The translations under genes were made by a program, and so were the position numbers. The notes beneath the pieces were generated by a model. That model ran no database searches and was not told the origin of the DNA. It saw nothing but the letters and a program-made list of their open reading frames with translations. DNA of 64,000 nucleotides from Cliona cf. orientalis (Eukaryota; Porifera; Demospongiae; Clionaida; Clionaidae): contig OZ005702.1 in the NCBI GenBank assembly GCA_963930775.1, forward strand, positions 4,898,001 to 4,962,000, written 5' to 3'. How positions within the stretch are numbered: position 1 is the stretch's first letter; the number at the start of each line of letters is the position of its first letter. Positions 22,277 through 35,567 of the stretch are shown here, one piece after another.

Positions 22277-25200
22277 GCTTAACTCAAGATCAGGCGAAGC
22301 CAGTAGCTTGTGAGAAGTCAGTAGACATTGAAATAACTATCGAGGATTTTGAAAGTCGATTTCGCTCTCTTCAAAGGGAGATTCTTAGTCAACTAGTTAA
22401 GAAAGGTATAGCTCCTACAGCTGTAATGAATTCTCTTACACTGCTTCCACTAAAGCTCAGAAAAGAATATAAAAAAGCCATTCAGGAGTTATTACCTTCC
22501 CTTCAAAGCAAAGAAGGCATAGATAAGCTTTTCGTTCATCTTAATCCTCTTTTTTCATTCCTTGATTATGGGTTGCTTGAATATATCATCAAAGAGTATG
22601 GCAGTGATACATTAGTACATGACATGATTACTTATTCTGTTGATATGTATACCTTCATGAAGGAGACAACAATTAAGCAGTTAATAGATCATTTTCCTGG
22701 CCAAACTGAAACCCCACCCAAATTTTCTCTGATAGAGGCCAAAATCGGTGAAGATGCTAGCAAGTGCACTTTAGAGCAACTTAATAGACTTAGAAAGAGA
22801 TACTGCAGTGAAGTACAGCTGTCTGAAATTGTCTTTCATCTGGTGGCAGTTGTGGAATCAAACTCTTTCATTATTAGGTGGATAGTACCATCAGCACTTG
22901 TTGATGATATAGTTAAATCTGCTGAAAGTATTAGCCAAATCTTTTATCAGGAATATAAAATTACATCCCTTACCCTGGATGGAATTTGGCTATATATAAG
23001 TGATGCTGAGATTGATGTAATGTGGTCACGGCTGCATGTGAGTGATGCAAAATTTGAAGGCCAATTCCACACCATGTACAAGCAAGTTGTGTATGAACTA
23101 AAAATGGCACAGGTAGCAGGGCACCAATTATCATCACATATTATGAAATCACTGGAGTGTCACCAAAGCACAAGTGGCTGGTTAAGTCTCGAACTTTTGA
23201 ATCATAAGCTTCCTGTATCTGTTGTAGACTTCAGAGTCCTTGCTGCTACAGTTGAAGGGTTTGGTAGTCATTGTTTAAAAAGTGTGATGAGTTCATATAA
23301 CAAGTACATATCAACGCTTTTGAAGCAATTCACTGGACAACAGTTAATAGCACAACTGTCAGCCGTTCAACTTCAGCCTTCTGGATATTCCATAGTAAAG
23401 TGTAGAATCAAGAAAAAATTTTCACAGTACAAACTAGGTAACCTTTTCAGTTTTCGAACCGAATTCTGTGCGATTGCTAACCTCAGTGAATTCTGTTTTA
23501 TTATGGATAAAGTTGCCCCCGAAATGAGTGGCTCATTCACTGTTAGCTGGCTTGTACCACCAATCTTTATTTTTGGTATAATGAAATCCAGCAAATATGT
23601 CGACCACCGTCTCTATCACAGATTCAATATCACCTCTCTCACCCTGGATGGAATGTGGCTGTTTTTGAGTGATCCTGAGATTGATGCAATGTGGTCACAG
23701 GTGCACGTGAGCGACACAAGATTTAAAGACCAGTTTCGCACCATGTGCAAGCAAATAGTGAGTGAAATAAAAGTGCAAAATGTGTCAGAGGATTATTTAT
23801 CAGTGTACTTTCAAACACTACATTATCAACCACAAATAAGCGATCAGTTAAGTCAGGCAGTTTTGAATTATGAGCTCCCTGAATCTTTTATCGACTTCAG
23901 AGTCCTTAAGGCTGTCATAGGAGGGTTTGGTAGTGGTTGCTTGAAGAGAGTGATGAGGTCCTATTGCAATTACATATCAATCTTCACAAAGGAATCAACT
24001 GCACAGCAACTAATAAATTTGTCAGCACTCCAGTCTGGGCATTATGAACACTTTATAGCAGCAAAGTGTACAATTATGGAAGAACCTTCACACTGCAGAT
24101 TAGAAAAACTGCTCCAGTTTCGAAACAGATTCTGTGCAATTGCCAGCTTTTATGAACTATACTTTGTTATGGGTGAAGTCAACATGGAAATAAGTGGTTC
24201 ATTCACTGTCAGCTGGCTTGTACCATCAGCCCTTGTGTCTGATGTTATAGTGAAATCTGCCAGATATGTTGGCCAAAGCTTCTATCAGGAATACAAAATC
24301 ACCTCCCTCACCCTGGATGGAATGTGGCTGTTCTTGAGTGAGGCTGAGATTGATGCAATGTGGTTAAAGATGCGTGTGAGTGGTACTGAATTTAATGATC
24401 AATTCCATATCATGCACAAGCAAATATTGTATGAGGTATATGGAATAGGAAGATCAATAGCTACTGATAAGTTGTCGTCATATTTGATGGACCAGCAACC
24501 AACCCTTCAACAAGATGTAAGTATCAACATAAGCAAGGCATTTTTTATCAGCACCAGCTTTCCTATATCTTTGATAGACTTCAGAATGCTTACCATTGTA
24601 ATAGAATTGTTTGGTAGCAATTGCTTGAAGAGGGTAATGGAATCCTATTGCCACTTTATGTCAAACTTTGTAAAACAGTCAACTTTAGAGCAGCTTATAG
24701 ACTTGCCATCCATCCAATCAAGAGTTCCTGAAGATTTCCTTGCAGCTGAGTGTAAAATCCAAGGTGAGCCTTCGGAATATGGATTAGAAAAGCTTTTCGA
24801 ATTTCAGACTAAATTCTGCTCCATGATTAATATTGACAAAGTGTGTTTTGTAATGGGTGAAGTACTCAAGAAAATGAGCGGTTTGTTCATTGCTAGCTGG
24901 CTTGTACCATCAGCCCTAGTTTCTGATATGATAGTGAAATCTGCCAGATATGTTAACCAAAGCTTCTATCAAGAATTCAAAATTGCCTCCCTTACCCTGG
25001 ACGGAATGTGGATATTTTTAAGCGATACAGAGGTTGATGTAATGTGGACTCTAAGCAATTTTGAATCTCAGTTCCTCACCATGTACAGACAAATTATACA
25101 TGAACTAGAAGTGCATGGCATATCAGAGAATGAGCTATCATCGTATCTGATGGACCAGCAACCAAAACTTCAAAGTAATGAAAGTATTCAACTGAGTGAG

Positions 25201-28009
25201 GCATTTTTAAAGCATGTCTTCCCTTTGTCAGTTTTAGACTTTAGAGTCCTATCCATTGTTATGGACAAATTTGCCAGTGATTGCTTGAAGAGTGTAATGA
25301 AATCATTTAAAAATTATGTGATATCAATCTATACAAGAGAGTCAACTATAGAGCAGCTAGTATCCTTGCCACCAATCCCATCTCAAACTTCCAGGTATTT
25401 CGTATGCGTGGAAAGTAGAAACACAGAAGAGCCTTCTGATTGCAGACTAGCAAGACTGCTTAATTTTCAAGCTAGGTTCTGTGCCATTGCTAATATTGAT
25501 GAAGTGTGTTTTGTCATGGACAAAATAGAAGCAAAAACAGGTAGCTCGTTTATTGTCAAGTGGCATGTACTATTCAGTATAGCATTGGACCTACTAAAAT
25601 CGGCTAATCAACTTGATCTCGAGCAGACTGAGCTCTTTCAAGAAATGAATATACCTTCACTGCAGCTTGGCAATATGTGGTTGTATAACTATCAACTAAC
25701 ACCTTTTGGTATCAAACTGAGGAAACGATACCAGCAGTCCCAGGGCTCACCATCTCCAGTTCAGTGGATTCCTTCACCAACAAAAAAAATATTCCGACTA
25801 GCTATGATCCAGAGAGAGAGAGTGCAACGAGGTCATATTAATAACAAATTTGTACGAATGACCGTTAGTGGTAGAGTAGATGATATTCTTCGTGCTAAAT
25901 CTCCAGTGGAACTTGAACATATCTTCAGAAACACACTACATGGAGGTGAGATCATTTTAATTGAAGGAGCCCCAGGGTCTGGCAAGAGTACTCTAACAGT
26001 CCACATCTGTCAGAGATGGGGCAAAGGAGAGTTATTTCAACAGTTTACTGCCGTAATCCTTGTCCAGTTACGAGACCCAGCAGTGCAAAGTGTACAGACC
26101 ATAGCTGACCTGCTTCCTGTTGAAATTGCTGAAGAGATAGCTGCTGAACTAATAGCTACTAATGGACGTGGTGTCCTGTGGGTCCTTGACGGGTGGGATG
26201 AGCTCCCACCTCAACTACAGCGAGACTCCATATTCCGTAAACTCTTACCACCTGAAGTTAGTGAGCAAAAATTAGGAGAGATTCGAGAAGACCCCTTATA
26301 TGCTGAGTATGTAGAAAAGAAGTATAGTGACATTAAGCTTTGGGAAGTGTATCTCCAAAATAATCCCCAGCATAACCGATTGCTTACAGAATGTTCAGTG
26401 ATAGTCACCTCTCGTCCAATTTCATCAGGTGACCTACACCCAGTGGTCTCTTCACGAATTGAGGTGTTGGGGTTCACCCCAGAGGAGCAGAGGCAGTACT
26501 TCACTGAGTGTCTCAAGGGAGACACCAAAGCTTTAGAAGCCCTACTTGAGAAGATCCAAGAGAACCCTATGGTACAAAGCATATGTTACCTTCCACTCAA
26601 TGCTGCTTTCATAGTACACACTTTCAAATACAGGGATCAATCACTACCCAACACTGAGTATGAGATCTACTTGTCAGTCATTCTTAGCTGCATTCAACGC
26701 CATTATGACAGGGAGGGCAGAGGTCATGACGTACCTAGAAAGCTAGCATCTTTAGATGATCTTTCCAGGAATAAAGCAGTGAGAGAGCCTTTTCAGTGTC
26801 TCTGTGAGCTTGCCTATCGTGGTGTGATGGAGAACAAAGTGACCTTCTCTTCCAGTGACTTGCCTCAAGGATCCAACACACTCAGTCTTCTTCAAGCAAT
26901 AGAGAGCTTTCTCCAAAGTGGAAAGTCACTGTTCTATAATTTTCTTCACCTGTCCATCCAGGAGGTCTTGTCTGCCTATTACATAGCCACAAAGTTGTCA
27001 GATAGTAAGCAGGTGTCTCAATTCCAGCAATTATTTGACCAGCCTCGTTTTGCTGCTGTATTTCAGTTTTATGCTGCCATCACCAAGTTGAAGAGTCCAG
27101 GGATCCGCCGGGTTATTACTAAAATAGTCGAAGCCAAGTCCAAGCCTCTCTTAGTGTCTCTTCTTCACTGCTTACACGAGGCTCAGGATCCTGCCCTCTG
27201 CCTTTATGTAGCTGAGAGACTAGAGTATAGGCTAGATCTTAGTGAGACCTCACTCAGTCCACTGGACTACCTCTGTATTAGTTTCTTTCTTTCCACTCTT
27301 TCTGGTAAGAAAGTTTCTGTTAACCTTAGTCAATGTTATATTGGTGATATTGGTACAAAGTGTTTGACTAAATTTCTCCACAGTGATGAGCACTACACCA
27401 GTAATGTAGCTATTGACCTTCATGGCAGTAATCTCAATGAGAAAGATGCTTCATATATTGCTAGGATGCTTTACTATATTGAACATGTATACTTATCTAG
27501 TAATCCAATTGGAGACGCTGGAGCATCCTTGATATCTGAAACTGTAAGAAAAACTACTACATTCAAGACTTTAATCCTGAACGGCTGTGGCATCACTTCA
27601 AGTGGGGCTGAAGATCTTTCAAGAGCACTAGCTCAAAATAGTTCCCTGGAGAAATTGGACATTGGTGATAATAATCTAGGAGATGAGGGAATAAGCCACG
27701 TGGCCGAGGGCCTCAAACAACACAAACAACTGAAGGAACTCTGGATTGGTGACAGTGTAATAACAGACAAAGGAGCAGATTTTCTGGCCAGTGCTCTCAC
27801 TGTTAACAACTCTCTCAAGATGTTGCATATGGGTGGATCTAAAGGCGCACTAACAGGAGATGGACTCTCAACAATAGCTCATTCATTAGCTAATAAATCA
27901 TTGTTTGTGAGACTAGTAGTCCCTACTATTTTTGTATCTACTGTTCTTTTGAGTCGGGAAGTCAATGAAGGAAGGAAGAGCAATAGACTGCCACCCATTA
28001 TAATTGAAG
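22277..28009 (+). CDS. NLR1 main exon: module array, NACHT, LRR
   Basis: One 5733-nt exon (1911 codons) runs from the acceptor TAATTTATAG to the donor GTGAGTATT, phase 1 at both ends; the frame is open upstream of the first ATG at 22426. Five tandem modules occupy about 22540-25680. Each combines an FGS..LK..M..Y helical stretch with an SF.V.W.VPS...SLTLDGMWLF stretch. The NACHT ATPase follows: GAPGSGKST (Walker A, about 25964), GVLWVLDGWDELPP (Walker B, about 26170), VTSRP (sensor, about 26407), then LGFTPEEQ, CYLPLNAAFI and FYNFLHLSIQEVLSAYY. Ribonuclease-inhibitor-type LRRs run from about 27300 to 27900. NLRs are cytoplasmic immune sensors that oligomerise through NACHT. A roughly 40-residue insert between Walker B and the sensor is absent from the paralogues. 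There are no frameshifts or stops; the tail exon at 28272 joins in frame. Confidence 0.9.
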
Positions 28010-28271
28010 GTGAGTATTATCACAGCTTTACATTACAGCTTAGTAATATTTTTTTAAAAAGTACAGCTTCTTAATGCTGGATGGTTCTTGTATACCATAG
28101 TGCCCCGGGCAAGCGCCCACTCCTGGGTAAGTGCCTATGTATACAGCATTTCAAGGCATCAGTGTAGCAGCTTCTATACAAATGTATGGAAATTATATCC
28201 CGGGTATGCACCCATGCACCCATGGCCGCTTACCCAGGACACTACAGTAGTTGCAACTTTTGTTTATGCAG

Positions 28272-28312
28272 CTACTGGAGTTATTTCAGATCGTGTTCCA
28301 TCTAAGTACTGA
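28272..28312 (+). CDS. NLR1 last coding exon
   Basis: After the acceptor TTTGTTTATGCAG, the 41 nt complete a phase-1 codon and encode ATGVISDRVPSKY followed by TGA. The same exon occurs after NLR2 (42906) and NLR3 (63297) with the same phase, which is the main support. Reading through the donor at 28010 instead would add about 20 unrelated residues. Confidence 0.75.
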
Positions 28313-28379
28313 TCCATTCAGTCCCCCACTACTTTGATGTCACATGACTAGCTAAGACCATAACACTACAACTGATCGA

Positions 28380-28801
28380 CACAAGTCAAGAATTTAGTGG
28401 TAAGTGCTACCAGGCATTGTGTCATACTATAACAAGCACTGATTTCCTACTGATTGAAGCTGCACACGTCCACGTAGTAATGAACACTGGGTATGGTGGA
28501 TGACTGATAAGTTAGCGTATACATTCAAATCTGCCCACTGAGGCTCACTCTATTGAGCATATAGGCATCGGAAGCAATTGGAAGGTGAGGGGGCAAGGGT
28601 CGTATAACAGTGCACACGCAAAGTTTATTGCCATGCCCACTAATTAACGGGAAATGAGTTCGTGAACAGCACTGAATTTAGCGAGCAAAAGCAGCGGGGA
28701 CAACTGTAGGGCAGACAGAAGCTGCTGGCAACTTGAGTACAGATGAAAGCAGTCTAGTTTCCAGGCAAAACATTCTTATAGACAGGTAAGATCAGCTTAT
28801 T

Positions 28802-28836
<35 letters not shown>

Positions 28837-29760
28837 ACCTTCCCACCAAACCTCCGGGTGCAATGCCCATGTTGGGCGTTCGATTTTATCATGTAGGTTC
28901 TTGATTGTGTACTTTCATGTATCAGTATTCTTATTCTTTAGTTGTGCATAGCCGAAGACGGCAAGCTTTTCGACTTAACTATCACAAACGTCTTTTGTGC
29001 TCTACGTGGTGAATCTCCGCGTACTTTGTAGACCATACCATGATACTGGGCGTGCCTATACTTCCTGTGCCCACTTTAGTTGAATTTTTGAGCTTATTAT
29101 GAGGCAATTATGCCTTAAAATTGGGCGAGCCTGAGCGAGTCCCACTTAAATGGTACAGCTATGCATTATTATATATAATATTATGGTACACATGTCGGTC
29201 ACACGAAATATATGCCCAGTATGGCTCTATGGACATAAGCATGCTATAGTTATATCTAAACCTATGGCCCTGTTCTAATTTAGTGAATTGCAGATTTACA
29301 CTCATGCAGCATGGAATTGCCATTGCGTCTTGCCATGAATGCTGAACCAAGGACCCTGGTTGAACCAAGTGTAACGTAGAGACTGCAAAGAATGCTAGAG
29401 GGGGACAGAAATCGTCCTCAATCACTGTCAGCTCAACCACACAAGGAGTGGCTATTTAATAAAGAAGGCGATAGAGATAGCTAGGATAGACGTGCTGCTC
29501 ACCGAACTGTACAATTGTGAGCCTGGCAGCTATGCGGCTATCCCGCCACACTATTAAAATGCAGCTATAATTTGACTGTTGGCATAGAATAAACACAATT
29601 GGATTCATTGTCCATGGTCTTCACGATCTATGGCTTCAATCTCTACTTCAGTCCATACATTATGTCCTGTCGGACAGAGCCTTTCTCAGCTCAGGCTCAC
29701 CCCATAATAGGCCCTGCATGTCACTAGTAATATGGACATAATACCTTAATTAAGGAGTTA
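28380..29760. other. Unit 1-specific insert with C32 tract, no gene
   Basis: Units 2 and 3 pass almost directly from the NLR tail exon to the shared downstream segment, while unit 1 has about 1.4 kb extra. It includes a C32 run at 28805-28836. No domain or clear inverted-repeat ends were found. Confidence 0.5.
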
Positions 29761-29779
29761 AATATCCCACTCAATTCCA

Positions 29780-30777
29780 AATGACCCCTGACCCCCAGTC
29801 TTGTGATATTTTGCATGTCTTGTGATGTTTTGCATGGACACAGTCTGTCCCAGTCTTTCAGTGCAATGCATCTGTTCTTGTTCACTGCAGACCTCTCCAT
29901 GTGCACAGTTAGCTACTCAGTAGTAACTTTGATGTTGAATGGAGCCCACAGTTTCAGTCCGGGCAGTGAGTTGGACTCCAGCTACTGAACATGTCAGCAG
30001 TGGCAATAAGTCTGTACTTGTGTACTGACTCTGTGATGTTTGTCTTGTTAGTTGTGTGGTTCCATTCTCAGTCCGGCCGGGCTATCACACTCCAGTCGTC
30101 ATGGTTTATGCTGAGTCAGCGGGGGCTGGGTCAGGGTTCAGAGGTCATTAGTGTTGTATTTGGTTAGTTGTATGTTGGTTGTGGTTTTAGTGTGTTCATG
30201 TGATATCATTCACTAGCTTTGTTGTCTTGTTCCATAGTTTTGTGTGTGCACATATCTGTGGTTTGGTCATTTTCCGTTCCTTTTTGTTCCTTTAGCCTAC
30301 AGTTTCATTGCTAGTTCACTGACACCACATCTCATCATACACCACAAAACATTTTCACAGTTCATCAGTTACGTCTTCATTAATATTTTATCATTTTTGT
30401 CCAAATTTGACGCTTTTAGTATTTACAGTGTTTTTTATGCTTGTATCATAGTATGACCATTGAGTGTGTACTAACTGTGCGCAATGTCCTTTTTATAATT
30501 GCTTGCATGTATAATTTTTGTTCGCATTGACCAGCCTTTATTTCTTGACAACATTTAATCATCGCAATAACATTAATATCATGTATCATCATCCTTTTTG
30601 TTATTTCTTGACATTCAATCATCACCGTGACTGTATCTTTCTTTTTTGACATCACCTACATTCTGTTGTATTCACTAGTTTTGACTCGGGAATTTCACTC
30701 CAGACCTGTAATTCAGAGGTGGGTGTAGAATAGCAGTCACATGACTTGTCACATGACCTCTCGTTTGTCTCATTCAG
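29780..30777 (+). repeat. Segment shared downstream of each NLR, copy 1
   Basis: This segment aligns at high identity with 43080-44030 and with 63440-64000 at the window end. Shared texts include CCCAGTCTTTCAGTGCAATG, CAGTCCGGGCAGTGAGTTGG and a GTTTTAGTGTGTTCATGTGA stretch. No convincing exon is seen. It probably contains the SCAMP promoter, first exon or first intron, but I could not locate the start. Confidence 0.7.
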
Positions 30778-31163
30778 GAGCTAGACTCGGAAGAGGACAG
30801 TGGTTCACATTGAGAGGTCTGATCTGAGCAGTGAAACTCCGCCTACAGACACACTCCTTCCTCCTCCGACTCCCCAGTGCACAGTGGACCAATGTGTGTT
30901 CATCTGTTCATGTATGGGTATGTGTGCGTGCACATGTGTAGTGTGCAGTCTGTAGTATGTACATGTACATGAATGCATGTATGTACACCAGCAAATGCCA
31001 TTGTACATGTACATGTAGCATACCTTGCATGTGACTGTACCCATCCAATCATGTTGGTACATATGCTTAAGGCTCTAAATTTTCTAACACTCATATTTGT
31101 AGCATAATGCACCTTTCTGTGAGTATTAGGTAGTGGGATTTTCTATAATATATGAACCCTTGA

Positions 31164-31710
31164 CTATCTCCCCAGTAGCTACATAGTGTAATGGTGCATG
31201 TGGTAAAAGGTCGTCAATAGAATGCGTACACCTCGATCGATGCTCACCCCAGAAATCATGGAGATGGCGTCTAAATCGACTCTCGGCCTTGATAGCGACA
31301 AGTTTCGATGCTTCAATCACAGAGACGAACTCGACAGTACAGTATTCCTTCCGAACTTCAGGTTGGTCACGCTGCTGCAGTCGCACGCGGGCCAGCCCCT
31401 TGTGACAATGCGTGCTATATATAGCGCAAGGCTAGCTTTATTTATCCACGGCATTACGTAAGCCAAGAAAACACGTGAAGTTCAACTAACAGTACTTCCC
31501 AGAGAAAGTAGCGCTCAGCTTGTAATGTATTCGCTGGATACACGCGTAAGATACTCTACATATTTACTGATTTTCAAGTCCCAGAAAGGCTCCAGCGAGG
31601 CCCTGAATTTTCTCATAATTACCTCATAAGAGATTACACCATAGGTTTCATCATAATTACACCATAATTACCTCATAACCACAGAAAAGTAAATTGCTAC
31701 TGGGGAGATA
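31164..31710. mobile_element. MITE inserted only in unit 1
   Basis: TATCTCCCCAGTAGC at 31164 is matched by the inverted GCTACTGGGGAGATA ending at 31710. The corresponding place in unit 2 (about 44365-44385) lacks the insert, so the empty site is visible. The element is about 0.55 kb, non-coding, and lies in the intron before SCAMP1 exon a. The exact target duplication is not clear. Confidence 0.7.
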
Positions 31711-31790
31711 ATTAGCATATTTGTATGTAATACCCTATTGCCTATTTCATACATGTATATACACACACTACAACTACTTGTGTTGTATAG

Positions 31791-33541
31791 GATCCATCAG
31801 TGACAGCTGCCACATCCGCCCAGCTGGGGGCAGGTCAGGATGACTACGACCCCTTCACAGATGAGGGAGTCAAGGAAAAGGAACCAGAGGTATGAAGCTA
31901 CAAATGCCTACATATTATATCATTTGTATGTAGGGTTAGACCATGCCTAGTATCTCATTTCAGAGGTAGTTTTGTATACATGATAATATATTGTATCTCA
32001 GTGTTGTACTAATTTGGATGCCTTCATATCTATAGGATAGGAGTCCTGGACCAGTTGTTTAGCTGCTTTCGAAAAGTGATCAGCAGTTTAATGTCTAGTT
32101 CAGGTTGTGATATTCACTACATACTATGCATATTGCATGCATTGTAAAACATAGGAATGTAAGCATATTCCTTCGCGTCAAGCATACATGTATGTAAAAT
32201 AATATTAGTGTGGTGTTTATTGAGTCGCTGAACTGAAGGCATTTTTGACCTTTAGACCTTTGGTGTGGGAATTGTCCCCTTTCAAGCACAAACATATTAC
32301 ATTATTATATACATGCATGGTAACTGTGCATAATGTATGCACTATGTACGGGGTTATCATTCGTATAGTGTCACTTTTGCTGATTCAGCAGATTAGGGGC
32401 TGTATGTATTGCCCCCCCCCCCCTCTTATGTGTGTGACTCATCTTACCACTTGTTTTTTTTTTTTGCGTAGCCTGTGCGTCCACCCCCTCCCACCAAGAC
32501 AGAGAAGAAGACTAAGGAGAAGAAGAAATCAAAGGAGCGTCCCCCAGCCCCAACGAGACCCCAGGATTCGGAGCCAGCCATCATGCAGCCCGACCAGGAC
32601 CTGCCTCCTGCATACACTCCTGCTGTACGTTTTTCAATATCACAAGTAATGTACTGTACCTATGTGGAATTCCATGGGGCAAACGAGCTTTAACTACTTG
32701 AGGCTAGGCACCTAAGTGGCTTGGGATTAAATAGGCTTGCCTGCTTTGGGTTTGGGGTAGTAGTAGAAGAAAGCTACTATAATATACAGTAAGTTTTCGT
32801 GTTCCTAATGAAATTTTTTGGTAGTTTGGCTTCGAATGCTTACTACATTGTTTTCTATACATGAGCAGCAGTGTTGGCTGGCAATCCTCTGCTACTTGTA
32901 GCATGACTAGTGAAACTTTGCTATAATAATACGATCAGACTACTAGTGTATGATGTGAAATTATCTTTCCTCCACAGCCAAATAATTTTCAAGATGATGA
33001 GCTAAGAAAGAGAGAAGAGGTAAACTTTTTCATTCTTTCAATTAAAAACTTTATTAATTAGTGGAAATTTTTTTCATTTCCGAATCTGTTTCATACTGGC
33101 TTGGACAATAGGCAGTGTTCTTACTAGAGAGTTGTGAATGTTTCAGAGTTCCTTAATAGAGAGACTCCACTGTATACGAGTGATACTATGTGAATCTATT
33201 TCATTGTGGAAGATGAAGCTCATGACAATTTTATGTTCATTGTTGTAAACGTTTAGGAGATAGCTCGTCAAGAGGCTGCACTGAGCGAGAGAGAGAGGAA
33301 CATGGAGCGGCTCGGCGTTGGAGAGCGTCCCAACAACTTCCCCAAGTTTTGTCCCACCCCCTTTAAGCCGTGCTTCTACATCAATATCAAGGTAGAGGTC
33401 CCTCCCTCTGAACAGTGGAAGGTCTACCTGCTACTGGCACTGCTAGTCTGTAAGTTGGCTACTGACAGGTCCTATAGTAATATTGATGTGCTGACTTCTG
33501 ATTATTTACACGTAATCTCTCTCTCCCTCCTCCCCCCTCTC

Positions 33542-33617
<76 letters not shown>

Positions 33618-34864
33618 AGACACTTGGCTGCTTCTGATAATCAATGTTATTGTGTGTATCATTGGTGCTATCATTGATCCGAAGCAGCCTGTAACGATGG
33701 GTGTGTCTATTCTCTACCTTGTGCTGTTTGCACCAGCCAGTCTGTTCTGCTGGTTCCTACAAACTTACTATGCCTACAAGTGGGTGTTGTGTTATCATGG
33801 TTATCATACATGTATCTCTCTCCCCCTCTCCCTCCCTCTCTCTCTCTCATTTCTCCCTCGATCTCTCTCTTTATCCACCCTCCCAGGAGGGACAGTTCTT
33901 TGGCGTTCTTGTGGATCTTCTTTATCCTGTTCTTCCAAGGTCTCAGCTTTATCCTCAATGCCATTGGAATACCTCAGCTAGGAGCAGCGTAAGCAATGTG
34001 ATTAATAAGCACAAGAACTATAGCCCTTCTAATTATTCAACACCCTTTACCGAATGATTGAAAGTAGCCCCTAATTTTTGGCAAAGATCATCGCATGTAT
34101 GGGGAATAGAATGCACCTGCAGATGGAATATTTCAGTGAGCAGAGTTCGAGCAATATTATTTCATGCCCACAAGACTTAATATTGACAGCCATCATGATC
34201 ACAATTAAACTCTATTTCTCTCCAGTGGTTACTTCAATGGTGCCCAGTTCTTCCAAGATGGGCGGACTGAGCAGAAGACTGCTGCTGGTGGTATGTACAT
34301 CATCATGGGGTTCCTCTGGCTCATCGGAATACCAGTCATCATAGTGGCCATTGTAATGGTGAGGATTACACAACATTAAAATTTAATTTTAGTGTGATAA
34401 TATATGTGTATTGTTAGCTTAGGATGTGGGTTATGAGCCAAGTTTTATCATTTTCATACAGTATTTTCTTGAATATTTCACAAAGGTAGCGAATACTGAG
34501 ATTTTTCTAGCATAATTATTGTGAAGTGTAATAATTATTGTACCGTATCTTACAAGCACTACTAAGATTACTGAAAACCGCCTTAATAGTACAATGCTTA
34601 CTTTTTGTTTTTGCAAGGAGTAGGGTTTGTATAATTTTGCTACTCTTACGCTAAAATTTTACTCCCTCTTATCTCTCTATTTACCCCCCCCCCCTCCCTT
34701 TTTTCAATTTGTTTTAGATCCATCGGTACTACCGTTCATCTGGCCACACCATCAACAGTGCCATGGAGGAAGGGGTGAGTGGAGCAGCCAAGAACAAGTA
34801 TGTGCGTGGAGCGGTGAAGTCTAGCGTCAAGGCTGGGGTATCAGCAGCTTATGACAGCAAGTAA
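31791..34864 (+). CDS. SCAMP1, secretory carrier membrane protein
   Basis: Eight exons: 31791-31889, 32472-32624, 32978-33019, 33257-33449, 33620-33779, 33887-33988, 34226-34358 and 34718-34864 (TAA at 34862). All have GT-AG borders and consistent phases. The protein reads DPSVTAATSAQ, a DPF motif, a K/P-rich linker, an E/R-rich coiled coil, then NNFPKFCPTPFKPCFYINI (the signature just before the membrane). It has four hydrophobic segments (YLLLALLV..WLLLIINVIVCIIGAII, ILYLVLFAPASLFCWF, FLWIFFILFFQGLSFIL and MYIIMGFLWLIGIPVIIVAIVM) and the tail GVSAAYDSK. SCAMPs are tetraspan proteins of secretory and endocytic membranes. DPSVT normally follows the first NPF-containing residues, so a short first exon is missing and was not found. 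No lesion is seen. Confidence 0.85.
33545..33613 (+). repeat. (CT)n microsatellite at a SCAMP1 acceptor
   Basis: About 34 uninterrupted CT repeats run directly into CTCTCTTTCAG, the acceptor of the exon at 33620. They therefore form its polypyrimidine tract. The paralogous intron (46366-46479) is pyrimidine-rich but interrupted. A second, shorter CT-rich stretch precedes the exon at 33887. Confidence 0.9.
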
Positions 34865-35097
34865 CTCTCCTATTGTTGGTCTAGTGTGCTTACTCTATTT
34901 CTGGTGTTTTATTTTGAAGCTGTCTACATAAGTAAAGAGGTGTTCCTTTAGAGTGTTTAATTTTTGATTCCACCTTGTTATTTGTACTGATGCATGCATG
35001 TCTGGTGTTGAAAGAAAGCTATTATCTTGTGTGTTCATTCTTACATCAACTATTGCCATGCTTTTGAAAATTAAGCGTCCACTAAACACAAGCTATA

Positions 35098-35291
35098 TAC
35101 CGTAGGTCGGATTTTAATTGCAAATTTTTGTGCGTTTCGCAATTAATAATTCGCAAACGTAAACATGCACGTATACTACAGACTGTATGGAGTCATCTAT
35201 TGCAATTATTGGATTCGCAATTTGGTCTGACTTGACTACAACGCAATTATTAAACCGTCTACGCAATTAAAACCGGACCCGTCCTACGGTA
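35098..35291. mobile_element. MITE, TACCGT-ended family E
   Basis: The ends are TACCGTAGGTCGG and the inverse of TACCGTAGGACGG, followed on both sides by TTTTAATTGC. It is 194 bp and lies just 3' of SCAMP1. The equivalent place after SCAMP2 (near 48190) lacks it. Confidence 0.75.
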
Positions 35292-35567
35292 GTCTATTCC
35301 TCTCTAAAGAGGACGCCTAATCATCCTCAACACTTATTATGTGAATACATGCCTATGACTACACTATGCCCAGATTCGGTGCATGCACATCCGGATCCGA
35401 ATGATGGATATTTCGGAATGGATCGCGCAAGGAATAGAACAGGATCCATGTACTGTCACGTGATCTAATCAGGAAATCTACGAGCGCTTGACCTGGCTAG
35501 CTATTTCAGGTGAAAAAGAACTCTCCTGTTCGAAGATCAACTCTCGCTCCCTGATCGACCGCTAAAG

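Noticed and set aside
33302..34057. Overlapping frames rich in S/L or R/E around the CT repeats
   Set aside because: They are read-through of microsatellites and SCAMP exons in wrong frames.
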